Assembly: GCA_902651635.1 (NCBI GenBank)
Contig: CACRSC010000010.1
Span: 217,534 to 281,533 of the forward strand
Direction: 5' to 3'
Source: Mastigamoeba balamuthi
Lineage: Eukaryota > Evosea > Mastigamoebida > Mastigamoebidae
DNA: 64,000 nucleotides
How positions within the stretch are numbered: the stretch's first letter is position 1; each line of letters begins with the position of its first letter. Positions 1 through 9,784 of this stretch are shown here, in pieces. The notes beneath the pieces are model-generated. The model searched no databases. It saw only the letters and a program-made list of their open reading frames with translations, and was not told the origin of the DNA. The translations under genes were made by a program, and so were the position numbers.

Positions 1-487
1 GTGTACGCCGAGCTCCTCTGCGGGCCGATCTGCCCGCGCACCTGCGCGACAGCGGCAGCCGAGCCGTCACTGACGAGGGTGCGCGTAGAGGCAAAGGTTC
101 TCAGTGATCGAGCAAAGCCGAGCAAGTCCACACCGGACACGCCACACACGGGAAAGTTGAGAATACTGTTGAGAGACTGACTGCGCACCGAGAGAGGCAG
201 CCGGTGGTGGGGGCGACGGTGTGGTTGTAGGCCTTGTCCTGCTGGCCCAGGGCGACGAGCGACCACTGGTACGCCTGCGCGACAGAGAGCAGGCCGCTGA
301 ACTTGCTGTCCCACCTCGCGTTGCCCGCGTCGGCGCTGAGCCAGAACTCGTCGTCGAACGTGGCGGAGAACCCCATGATCGAGATGGTCACCTGCGTGCG
401 CGCGTGCAGGGGCACGGGCAGCGCCGGCGGGCCCACGGCGAGGGCGGCGGCCGACAGAACGGCGACAGCAGCGAGCAGCGACTTCAT
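1..487 (-). CDS. Secreted protein, N-terminal part (gene runs off left edge)
   Basis: I place the start at the ATG ending at 487. It opens with a clean signal peptide (MKSLLAAVAVLSAAALAV) and leads into a mature segment containing FSATFDDEFWLSADAG and NARWDSKFSG. An in-frame ATG further upstream (550) would put 21 residues before the signal peptide, so I prefer the inner one. The reading frame stays open to about position 101, but a donor of the GTGCGC type lies near 192 and a TCAG acceptor near 40, so the gene probably continues with a second exon beyond the window edge. A glycosylation sequon (NHT) is present. I do not recognise the family; an ependymin-like or other secreted beta-rich domain is only a guess. 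Secretion is well supported, function unknown. Confidence 0.5.
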
Positions 488-942
488 CGGAAAGCGGCGG
501 GGGGTGGGTGTCTTCAACGGACACGATATGTGAATGAAGAGGAGGGACAACGTCAGTCAGCCACGGGACACAAGCAGGGTTTGCTGCTGCTATTTCTGTG
601 CACTTTCCGTGTACTGTTGCGTCATTCGGCGAGGTTTCTCGGGACCGCAAAAGGCGATCCCCTTTAATTCGTAGGCACAACAAGCCATACGAGACGGGTC
701 ATGGAAATTCGAGAGATGCGTCTGCTTTGTTCTCTTCTTGGGTGTATGTGTTCGGGCTGTCTGTACAGCGGGGGCTGCTGGACTTTGGCCGGATGAATTG
801 ATGAACTGTGTGTTTGCAGGTCTGTACCAAATGACGGCCACAATTAAAGGCCGTGCCTGGGCTGGGGACGAGAGAAGGGGAAGGGGGGGAGGGAGAGGTG
901 TGTGCGCGTGCAGGTGTGTCGTGCTGTCCAATCGCAATCTCT
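488..942. other. Intergenic, no gene seen
   Basis: This stretch lies between the start of the secreted-protein gene and the stop of the annexin-like gene, both on the minus strand. It is less GC-rich than the flanking exons. It should hold the promoter of the first gene and the 3' UTR of the second. The open frames here overlap each other on both strands and show no family motif. Confidence 0.5.
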
Positions 943-1043
943 TTAGAAGCTCGACCGCGGGTTGAGCTGGTCCGCCAGCGAGAAGATGACCTCGTTGTCG
1001 CGCTCCATCAGCAGCTTCAGCGTCACCTCCGCGTCGCTGTCCT

Positions 1044-1074
<31 letters not shown>

Positions 1075-2750
1075 CGACGACGACGAGCGCTGGGGCTGCG
1101 CTGCTGCCTCCTCCCCGCAGTCCGCGGGCGCAGGGGCAGCGGCGGCAATGCGCTCGAGGGGCTCGTCGATGGCCCTCTCCTCGTCGTCCTCGTCGTCGTC
1201 CTCCTCCTCGCCGTACCCGACGGCGTCGAAGCCGACGTCGAAGATGTAGCGGCTGAGCGGCAGCGCCGGGCGCTCGGCGACGGGGGCGCACAGCTCGTCG
1301 GGCTCCGACTCCCAGCTCGAGAGCTCAAACGACTTGTCGGCCACAAAGTCGACCTGCTGCTGCTCGAGGTCGCTGAAGAAGCACGGCCTGCGGTGCCTGC
1401 ACCGCAGCGACAGCCTGCGCTCGTCCCTGCGCGCCCTGGGCGCCCGCAGCAGCGCCAGCATCAGCGCGTTCTCGGGCGTGCGCGCCTGGAAGTAGTCCTC
1501 GGGCGCCTCGCGGTAGAGGCGCACAAAGGCCGCGCGGACGGCCAGCATGCCCTGCTTGTCGTTGGAGCGCACGACGCGCAGCAGGAGGCTCTCGCGCGCG
1601 GGGCCCGCGGCGGTCTGCAGCGCCTTGAAGAGCAGCCGCGCGTAGAGCTCGTCGCGCGGGCGCGTGAGGGCGACGAGCAGCTTGCAGAAGTTGGAGCCCG
1701 TCTGCGAGCGCACGACGTCGGCCACGCGGCACCCGTAGCGCCGCGCAAACGCCGCGTCGACCTCGCGCATGTGCTCGGGCGTCCTGTGCGCCACGACGTC
1801 GATGAACTCGGCCGCCGTCGCCGCCGGCCGCTGCGCGCAGGCGTCGTAGATCCTCCGCGAGTCCTCCTCGACCAGCGCGGGGTCCGCGACGCGCGCGCCC
1901 TCGAGGGCGACCTTGAGCAGCTTGCTGAGCACCGTCTCGCGCTCGCCCAGCAGCCGCACGACGGCCAGGCGCGCGAGGTCGCCCTGCGGCATCCCGCGGG
2001 CCGCACGCGCGCGCAGCGCAGCGACCGCGGGCCCGTCGAGCAGCGCCGCGTCCATCAGCGCCCGCAGGTACTCCTCGCGGTCGTCGCCCGCGAACGAGCC
2101 CCTGCTCGCGATGTCCAGCAGCGTGTAGTAGCTGCCGCCCACCGGCCCGCGGACTGCGGGGCGCGGAGCAGAGGAGAGGGGGGGTCAGCGTTAGAGGGTC
2201 AGCCTCTTTATTTTATTGCAATTAGGTGCAGCAGGAATTTCGTTTCCACACAGCGCAGAACAAAAACCTGCGCGTGTTCGGAATTGCACCCCGCATCTGG
2301 TGCGGGGGCCCCCTCCTCCCCTCCGCGGATCCGGGCCGCGTTCCGCCCCGCCCCCGCCGCGAGCTGCGGATTCCTCGCGGGCGGTCCCCCCGCAGAGTCG
2401 TCGGAGAGCGATGAAAAACCGTCCGGAAAAAGCGGAGGTGCAGTCGTTGCGAGCGTGGCTGCTGTGTGTGTGCGGTGCGTTGGTGCGAGCCGCGTACGCC
2501 AGGCGAGGAGCAGCGCGGAGAAGGAGCCCGGGTGGCACCTGTCCCAGACGAGGGCCTCGAGGTCGGCGCCGTGGGCCTCGTAGAACGCGGCGCGCGTGCG
2601 GGCGAGCGCGGGCTCCGAGAGCGGCCCCAGCGCCTCGGCGACCTCGGGCCACCGGCCCTCGCGCACGAGCGCGCCCAGCGCCTGCGCCACGCGCTCGGGC
2701 TGCGGCGAGCAGCACTCGGGCGCTGTCCGCGGAGCGGTTCGCTGCCACAT
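943..2750 (-). CDS. Annexin-like protein with acidic/poly-Ser tail
   Basis: Two exons are seen, 2750-2498 and 2153-943, joined across a 344-nt GTACGC..CAG intron with the frame preserved (LLAW then LRGPVGGSYY). The product is about 487 aa. Repeated helical units resemble annexin repeats: a first around EALGPLSEPALARTRAAF, and a clear one running DSRRIYDACAQRP, then FIDVVAHRTPEHMREVDAAF, RRYG and LLVALTRPRDELYARLL. Annexins bind acidic phospholipids, usually with calcium. The usual calcium loop (GxGT, with a downstream acid) is not seen in the repeats I can read, for example the QRPAAT loop, so calcium-dependent binding may be weak or lost. After the last repeat come about 120 residues rich in Asp/Glu and a run of Ser, encoded by (GAC)n-like DNA near 1050-1085. 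The start at 2750 is the first ATG of the exon; an upstream exon cannot be excluded. Confidence 0.75.
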
Positions 2751-3139
2751 ATCCGGTGCGGTGGGGGAGGGAGAGAGAGGGAAGGAGACGCAGGGGAGAT
2801 GCGTGCGCTCTCTCCTGGGGCAAAAGGACGGAGAAGGGGCCCCAAACTAAGATGGGGGAGAAAAGGGGAGCAGGAGGATTAAGGGGACCAGTGCCCTCGT
2901 GAGCCCTTTGCTCCACTATGCAGCAGAATTGCAAGACTGCTGGATGCGGGCAAAGACCGGGGCGGGGGTAGTTTCTTTCCTTCGACGGTTGGAGCGAAAT
3001 ATCTTTAGTGGATTTCCTGCATGTGTCCGGGGGTCCGTTTCCCCAGTTCCGAATCTTTTCCGAGAAATCACCGCCCGGCGTCGGCCGCGGGCGTGAGACG
3101 CAGGGGGTGGGTTTGAGGGGTTGGAGGGCCGGAGAGGGG
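2751..3139. other. Intergenic, no gene seen
   Basis: This region lies upstream of the annexin-like gene and downstream of THOC3, both on the minus strand. It holds a CT-rich run next to the annexin start and an AT-richer patch at 2990-3070 with a GAAATATCTTTAG sequence. No coding signal is supported. Confidence 0.45.
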
Positions 3140-4583
3140 TCAGGCCTTGAGGCCGTGGATCACGATCGGGGGCTGGTCCTTGGCCTTGCGGGTGAACGCG
3201 ACGACGAGGGGCTGCCGCGGGTTGAACGCGACAGAGTACGTCACGGGCTCGGGCAGCGGCACGGGCTGCTGGTAGATAAGCGTACCCGACTCGACGTGCG
3301 ACTGCACAGAGGTGTTTTTCCGCCCCGAGTTTTTCGCGGATGGGAAAAGGACGGTTTCCCGCATTTCCCGTGAGAACGTATTGCGTGCTGCCGGCGATTT
3401 CGCACCACGTCGACGGACGCGTCGTCGGAACCGACGGCGATGAGCTTCGAGTCGCAGCTGAACGAGATGCTGCGGACGCCGGTCCTGGCCAGATGCGGTG
3501 TCAGGGGAGAAAAAGGGGGCAATGCCATTCGGGTCTATACATAGCCGCATGGAAGACCCGGAGGCAGGCCCACTCCCTGGCGTCCCACAGCGAGCACGCG
3601 CCGTCAGAGCTGCCCAGGGCAAAGTACCTGCTCCACACAAGCGCGCGCAGAGCAGTCAGCGCAGCCCTCCGGTAAGCCAAGATTCGGAACTAGATAATCT
3701 TGATTCCGGAATCTGCCAGATATATCTAAATCGCCCTGTGCGGGTGCAGCGGAGCAACTGGACGACAGGGCTACGGAGGGAGGTCGGGGCTGGCGCGCAC
3801 TTGGAGTTGGGGTCGAACTGGACGGTGATGTTGTCGACCTGCTTCGAGGCGGTCTGCAGCGTGTGGAACCTGGCGAACGAGGGGAACTGGACGATCTCGA
3901 TGAGGCTCTGGTTGGCCGCGAGGAAGATGAGCCTGCCGTTGGGGTGCCACTTGACGTCGTTGAGCGCCAGCGAGCTCCCGAACTTGATCGACTTGACGAA
4001 CCGCAGCGACCCGCCCTTGCGCTCGAGCCATCGCACCGTGTCGTCCTTGTCGGCGACGACGATGTTCTCGCCGTCGGGGCTCCAGCAGAGCATCAGCAGC
4101 GACGTGTCGCACTGGTCGACGGCGACCTGCCGCCCGGGCGCCTTGGACACGTCCCACAGGCGCAGGCTGTTGTCGACCGACACGCTCGCCAGCACGTCCG
4201 CGTTCCGCGGGTCCCACGCGATGGCCTCGACAGACGCCGTGTGCCCCTTGAGCTCCATGATCGACTGCTCAGGTCCCCGCGGTTGCATTTTTCGCCCCCA
4301 ATTAGCCGACACGTGAGCAGTGACGTCAACCGGATTTGTTTTGCGGGATGCGGACCTGGTCCTTGTCGGGCGACCATATGCGGATGGTGTTGTCTGCCGA
4401 GCACGAGGCCAGCCGCGTGCCAGAGCAGTTCCACGCCACTGCGTGCACCTGCCAGGGGGCGCGAGGGGGTGAGGACGCGTGCTGCGGCCACGGAGGCCCG
4501 CGCACTCGCTTCTGGTGGCCCGAGAGCTCGCGGTTGCTCAGGCCAGGGTACGACTTCTTCAGCTCCTCGACCTCGGCCTCCAT
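3140..4583 (-). CDS. THOC3: THO/TREX complex subunit 3 (WD40 protein)
   Basis: The product is a WD40 beta-propeller of the THOC3/Tex1 type, a nuclear subunit of THO/TREX, which couples transcription to mRNA export. The start at 4583 gives MEAEVEELKKSYPGLSNREL. Exon 1 (4583-4506) ends at KR and joins exon 2 at 4448 across a 57-nt intron, giving HAVAWNCSGTRLASCSADNT. A second intron (about 4356-4270, GTCCGC donor) leads to SIMELKGHTASVEAIAWDP. Further propeller blades follow: NSLRLWDVSKAPG, LLMLCWSPDGENIVVADKDD and NDVKWHPNGRLIFLAANQS. Two more introns follow, near 3810-3650 and 3490-3330. The C-terminus is PVTYSVAFNPRQPLVVAFT and ends at GLKA. The alternation of short GH/WD blades and the VAFNP ending fit THOC3. 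It is divergently paired with THOC5. Confidence 0.85.
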
Positions 4584-4711
4584 CGCGCCAACCAACGCAC
4601 AAACAAAACAAATCCAAGATATCGAAGATATCATGAGAAGATACGCGTATCTCGGAGACCTCTCCCTCTTCGCAATCCCTCCGGCGCGCGCGCAAAGGGT
4701 GGTTGGTATCC
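4584..4711. promoter_or_regulatory. Shared divergent promoter of THOC3 and THOC5
   Basis: Only 128 bp separate the two start codons. The AT-richer centre holds two AAGATATC copies (4616-4623 and 4625-4632) followed by a perfect 12-bp palindrome, GATACGCGTATC (4640-4651). GATATC-type boxes also occur just upstream of TTRAY (about 50588-50605). Assignment as control elements is inference from position and repetition. Confidence 0.55.
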
Positions 4712-6790
4712 ATGGAGGACTCGGAGAGCAGCGAGGTTCTCAAGCTGCTGGCCAACGCAGCGCGCGAGCTGCTCGTCTCGCGGCGCTCGTCCCAGCCCGT
4801 CGACGCGCGCTCCCTCATGTCCGCCACGACGCTCTGCCTGTCTCTCAAGCAGCTCAACCGCGTGCGCCCAGCCCGCTGTGATGTCATAATCGGTCATATG
4901 CGGACGTCACGACTAATTGGCGCGTAAATGCTCGTATGGAATTCCCGAACTGGTTTTCTCGGAACTTTCTCAGGACGTCCACGACCGCGCGGAGCGGCTG
5001 CGGCTCGCGAGCAGGGACTCGCGCGAGGCGCTGGAGCGGTCGCGGCGCCGCCTGGCCGCGCTGGCGCACTCTGCCTGCGCGCTGCGCCGCGACCTGTGCG
5101 CCGCGCGGCACCCGACGCGCACGGAGGACGAGTCCTCGCTCTGCCTGATGCCGCGCGACGTCCTCGCCCGCCTCGCGCCGCAGGTCGCCGCCTCGGAGCC
5201 GCGCCCGGGGCCCGACGCCGCGGGGGTCGAGGCCGAGTACGCCTGGCGCAAGGCGCTGCTGCAGCAGGAGATCGCCGAGCGCGAGCGGCTCGCCCGGCAG
5301 CTCGAGGGCGCGCAGGCCGCGCGGGCAGAGGCGCAGCGCGTGTGCGCCGAGCGCTCGGAGACGCTGCGCTCGCTGCCCGTCGCCGTGCGGCGCGTGGCCG
5401 GCGAGGCGCGCGCGGCCTGCGAGCGCGTGGGCGCGCACGTGTGCGTGGCGACGGACCAGCTCGCGGGGCCGCTGGGGCGGCTGCAGGAGCACCTGCGGGC
5501 CCTGCGCGCGGCGTCGTCGCCGGGACCCTGCGGCATCGAGAGCGTCGCGGGCCGCGCGCACAGCACGCAGCCGCAGCTCGACGTCGTGCTCGACTGCGGG
5601 GCGACGGTCGTCTTCTGGCCGCACAGCAGCGGCGCTGTCCTCGCGCACGTCCGCTGCCACGCGCCCGGCGTCGCCCTCGCACACGGCGACTTCGCGCTGG
5701 CGGGCCTCGTGCGCGGCCCCGCCGGCGAGGTGCGCTCGCGCGTGCACCGCCAGCAGCAGCAGCAGCAGCACGCGGGCTCGCGCGTGCGCAGGGTCCCGGC
5801 GGGCGCCTACGCGCTCGCGCTGCCGTGGGCGCAGTGGGCGTGCGGCTGCGAGCCGATGCCCGCGGCAGCGCTCGGCGGCTTCGCCAGCGTCCCCGAGTGC
5901 CTCGTGCGCGTGGCCGCGGCGCTCGTCTCGCGCGCGCACGCCAACGCGCAGCTGCAGCGCGCCGTCGAGGAGGTCGCGGCCTCGTGCGTGTCGCCCGCGC
6001 CGTCGGCCATGTGCCGCACGTTCCTCGAGGCCTTCTGCGAGGTCGCCGCCGAGCAGCACCCGCCGCACTCGCCGTCGCCGCCGCCGGCTGCTGCTGCCAC
6101 GCCCTCGGTCTCGCCCGCGAGGTCGCCGCCGCCGCCGTCGCTGTCGCCCCCGCCGAGGTCCGCCACGACGCAGGCCGAGGACGGCGAGCTGCTGCCGCCG
6201 CCCGCCCCGAGGGCCCAGAGCGCGAGCCCTGCGCCCGTCGCCGCCTCTGCGTCGCACGCGGCGGCGCCGTCGGTCGCCGTGGCCAAGTACTTCGCCCAGC
6301 GGCCCTTTGGCACCGCGCGCTACTTCAAGGCGTCGCTGCACCACGGAAACTGTGAGGAGCCCCCGCCGGGGAGGGGGAGGGACTCGTGCGCTGAGTTGAC
6401 GCTGACGGACGGTGTTGCTGGGCAGGCGGGGTCGACGCTGTGGTGGAGGTCACGCAGCTTTACCCCCAGAGGCCGCCGCAGTGGAGGTTCGAGAGGCCGC
6501 TGTGGGCGGGGCCCTCGTGGGATACGTCGGCGCGCTCGCTCGAGGCGCAGATCAACACGACGACGGGCGACGCCGCGACGCTGCTCGGCACCCAGCTGAA
6601 GCTCGCCCTGGTGAGCCCTCCAACGCCGTCTCTCCGCGGGTCGCAGCTGACGTTTCCCCCCACCTCGCTCCAGGGCTTTGTGGAGCTGCTCGTCGACACC
6701 GAGTCGCACAACTCGGCGCAGAAGGACAGAGTCGGCAGGGAGAGGTTGCCCGTGGCGTTTTATTACGCCCCCGTGCAGTCGCTGCAGTGA
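4712..6790 (+). CDS. THOC5: THO/TREX complex subunit 5
   Basis: The start at 4712 gives MEDSESSEVLKLLANAAREL. Exon 1 ends at LSLKQLNR, joined across an intron (about 4860-4975) to DVHDRAERLRLASRDS. This matches the LKxLNR segment of THOC5. The N-terminal third is a predicted coiled coil (YAWRKALLQQEIAERERLAR). The middle has QPQLDVVLDCGATVVFW and VRVAAALVSRAHANAQL, corresponding to the conserved C-terminal half of the family. A Pro/Ser-rich insert of about 70 residues follows (6060-6200). Two further introns (6351-6425 and 6610-6673, GTGAG donors) lead to AVVEVTQLYPQRPPQWRFE and FVELLVDTESHNSA, then the stop at 6788-6790. THOC5 bridges THO subunits and binds mRNA export factors in the nucleus. 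Sequence similarity is moderate; the adjacent THOC3 supports the call. Confidence 0.75.
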
Positions 6791-7071
6791 GCAAGCGTCT
6801 GTCTTGCGGGCTCGATTCTCTAAGCGGTTTCCCTTCTCTGTCGAAGTTTGTTTTACCATGCTGGTTGGCTCTGGCTATAGCAGAGAGCTCTCGTGCATTA
6901 CTGTGACATTGCTGGGTGGCTCGCAAGGACGTGCGTGAGGAGACTACCTGATTGTTGTGCTTGTTGGTGTTTGTATACGAGGACAGCGGGACACCCACTC
7001 GGTAAATATTCAACACAGTCCTCTTTGCGTTGGGGGCTCCCGTCAGCGCGGGGCTCCCTCTGACGCCCCCT

Positions 7072-8786
7072 CTAGGCGACGATCTTGCGGGCCTCCATGT
7101 AGAAGCGCTTCTCCGAGGCCTCGCCCATGCTGAACGTCTTCCTCGGCACGATCCCCATGCGCATGACCGTCGCGAACAGCTCGGGCTTGGCCATCGCCGG
7201 CAGCAGGATGCCGCAGCTGTCCTCGTGCGCACCCAGCTCCACCACGACGTCGTCGCCGTGCACGTAATCGATCTGAACGACGCCAACCGTCAGTGAAACC
7301 CGCTACAGAAAGTGCTCGCGAAGGGGGGGGGAGACGCACCGCGACACCGTGGTTCTCCTTGACGAACTGGTCGAGGGCGGGCTGCAGGGTGCCGACCGCG
7401 AGCGTGGCGGTGGGGTTGGTGACGGTGATGACGCCGCACTGGCTCTTGGTGATGTAGCCGAACTTGTGCGGGGCGGCATTGCCGTGCTTGCGGACGGCCG
7501 CGAGCACCGCCTCGGGGCTCGCGAGGCGCTCAAACGACACGCGGTCGGCGCCGAGCTTGGCCTTGAGGCCCTCGACGACGCTGCGGCCGCCCAGGTGCTC
7601 CAGCACGCGGTGGATGGGCTCGAACACGATCGCCTCGTCGTGCACGTTGACGATCTCGACGAGCGCCCACCTCGCGGGGTCGCTGGGGTGCGCGCCCTTC
7701 TTCTTCTTCTCCTCCCAGATGGCCTTGGCCGTCGCCAGCGAGTGGTTCCCGTCGCCCACGGCGAACAGCAGCGGGGCCTTGCCCTCGCCGTAGTGCTTCT
7801 TCTGCCACGCGGGCGAGACGATCTCGTCGAGCGCCCGGCGCAGGTTGTCGAGCGCAGCTCCCGCGACCGCGTAGCCGTCGATGTGGCCGCCGCCGAGCAT
7901 CAGGTCCGCGCTGTAGACCTTCTCCAGCGACGCCTTGGCCGCCGCGATCGGCTCGATCACCTTGCGGTCTGCGTCGTTGACCAGCAGCATGATGTGCGGC
8001 ACCTCCAGCTCCGCGCCTGCGCCGTTCGTTGACCGTTAACACGCAATAAAAGAAAAAAAAATCGCCCAACACAGGTAAATATCTCCTGAAGATCTTTTTC
8101 CAGTATGCGCGATTCCACTACGGACGCCACCGATTTCGCTCAATTATTACATCAGATCTGGCGGGCAAACGCGCGCCGGCGGGGCTACCCAGACCCCGCT
8201 ATTCGAATTCCGCGAGTGACGTGGCGCGAAAAGCGCCGCCGGTGTGGGGGTTACAGACCCCTGTCCCCCAAACCCCGCGCGCGCGGACCTCTGCTGCTGC
8301 TGCGCGTGGGAGGGCAGAGAGGGAGAGAGGTGACGTGCCCTGGCGGATGCGGATGCGGGGAGGGAGACGGTCGACGACGGTCTCCTCTGTGGGGCGGATG
8401 AGGCTCTGGCTGGTGCGCCCAAACTCGTAGGCGTCGAGGTCGACGGCGATGACGAGCCCCCGGCGCACGTTGGCGTTGCCGTGGGTCGCGCGCTCGACGA
8501 GGACGGGGCTGGCGACGGGCTGCAGGAGGCCGCGGGCGAGGTAGTCGCCCATGGCCTTCTGTATGCGCCCGATGCGCGCGCTCTTGTCGGCCTCGCTCTC
8601 GTTCAGGAACGCCTCGGGGTAGATGAGCCGCAGCGTCGACGGCGCCTCGCCCACCAGCGCCTCGGCCTGCGCCCAGTACTCGCGCTGCGACGTGTACTGG
8701 TCGCACGCGACGACGCACCACTTGGTCAGGTCCACCCCGCTCTGGGGGATCAGGATCCCGCTGTCCTTAGCCACCACGTGCGCCAT
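7072..8786 (-). CDS. DUF1015 family protein
   Basis: Three exons: 8786-8339, 8016 to about 7340, and about 7273-7072. The start gives MAHVVAKDSGILIPQSG. Family landmarks are VVACDQYTSQREYW (N-terminal), SLIRPTEETVVDRLPPRI, EVPHIMLLVNDADRKV, LLFAVGDGNHSLATAKAIWE (the strongly conserved GDGNHS segment), and the C-terminal IDYVHGDDVVVELG and MRMGIVPRKTFSMG. DUF1015 proteins are widespread in bacteria and patchy in eukaryotes; the biochemical role is not settled. The exon 1/2 junction reads correctly only if the donor is GC (positions 8338-8337) with the acceptor at 8018-8017, a 322-nt GC-AG intron. The last intron has CACTGACGG upstream of its acceptor. Confidence 0.9.
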
Positions 8787-9784
8787 TCTTCCTATCCTCT
8801 GCTTCCCTTCGACTGCTCCGCTTTCCTCTCTCTTCTGTTTTTTCCTACCCCCCCTTTTTGTTTTTTTCGCGCTGCTTAATGCGTGACTCTGACTCTCTGC
8901 GCACGTGTAAAATATGCTGGGGGTGTGTGGGGGGCGCGGGGGTCGGGGGGGGGCTGGGCGCACTGTGATGGCGGGACGGTCGATTAAACAACTGGGGAAA
9001 TCGGGGGCACCGTGGCGTGGTGGTGCACGCGTGGAAGAGCGACGTCATTGCCGCCACGAGATAAGTTCCACGCCGGTGATCCCCTGGCGTATCCGCCCGC
9101 CGCCGGTGCATTTGGTGTTGCTGGGGCCGCTGCTGCCCTCCCCCCGCACTCCCCCGTGGCCTCCGGGTGCCCTCTGTGCGTGGCCGTGCGCTTCTGCTGT
9201 GCTCTGTTCGAGTTCCTCTGCCGTTGATGACTGGGCGGCCACTCCGCTGTGTGCTGCTAAAAAAAGTCCGCCGAACGTGTCCCGCGGGCGCCGCTCTGCG
9301 CCACGCGGGCCCCCGCGGGTACCGCTGCCACCCCGGCTTCCCCCGGGCCTGCAGCGTCCGGCAGATCGCTCGCGTGCGCACAAATGGGGCCCGCAGAGAC
9401 GCCGGAGGAGAGAGACCTCTGCAGCAGCTCTTTTTTCGGCGCTGCATGCGGACCCGGCGCAGAGGGGAACCGGTGAAGACCAGCGATTTCCACTCGTCGC
9501 ACAACACACCAACGCCTTCACTCACTCTCACTCAGTCGCAGGCATACCCTGCCTGGGGGTGCGATGTGCGGGGGCGGCGCCACGGGGCAGACAAGTTTCA
9601 TGGTTTCTGCGGCGGTTTCTTGTGCTGGGGGAGTGTCGGGGAAGTTGCGCCCTCCTTCCTTGGCCTGAGCTTCACAGTTCATCAACACGCGACACTGCGA
9701 AGGGGCGGTGTCTAAACTCCTCTGCGGGAAGCTCTCTGTTGCCCCCGGTCTCTTTGCTCGCCTGTGCCCGCGCACTCACGCCGG
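8787..9784. other. About 1 kb without a recognisable gene
   Basis: This stretch lies between the start of the DUF1015 gene and the stop of ENGase, both on the minus strand. Long frames are open on both strands (for example plus 8914-9804 and minus 9045-9521), but they overlap each other in a GC-rich context, are low in hydrophobic order and show no motif. A GT-rich tract lies at 8910-8960. I see nothing I can name. Confidence 0.45.

Noticed and set aside
4320-4330. TGACGTCA as a CREB-type promoter site
   Set aside because: The copies lie mainly inside introns near acceptors, which fits a splicing signal better than a promoter element.
4884-6344. 486-codon minus-strand frame
   Set aside because: It is antisense to THOC5 exons; its Arg/Ala-rich composition is a GC shadow.
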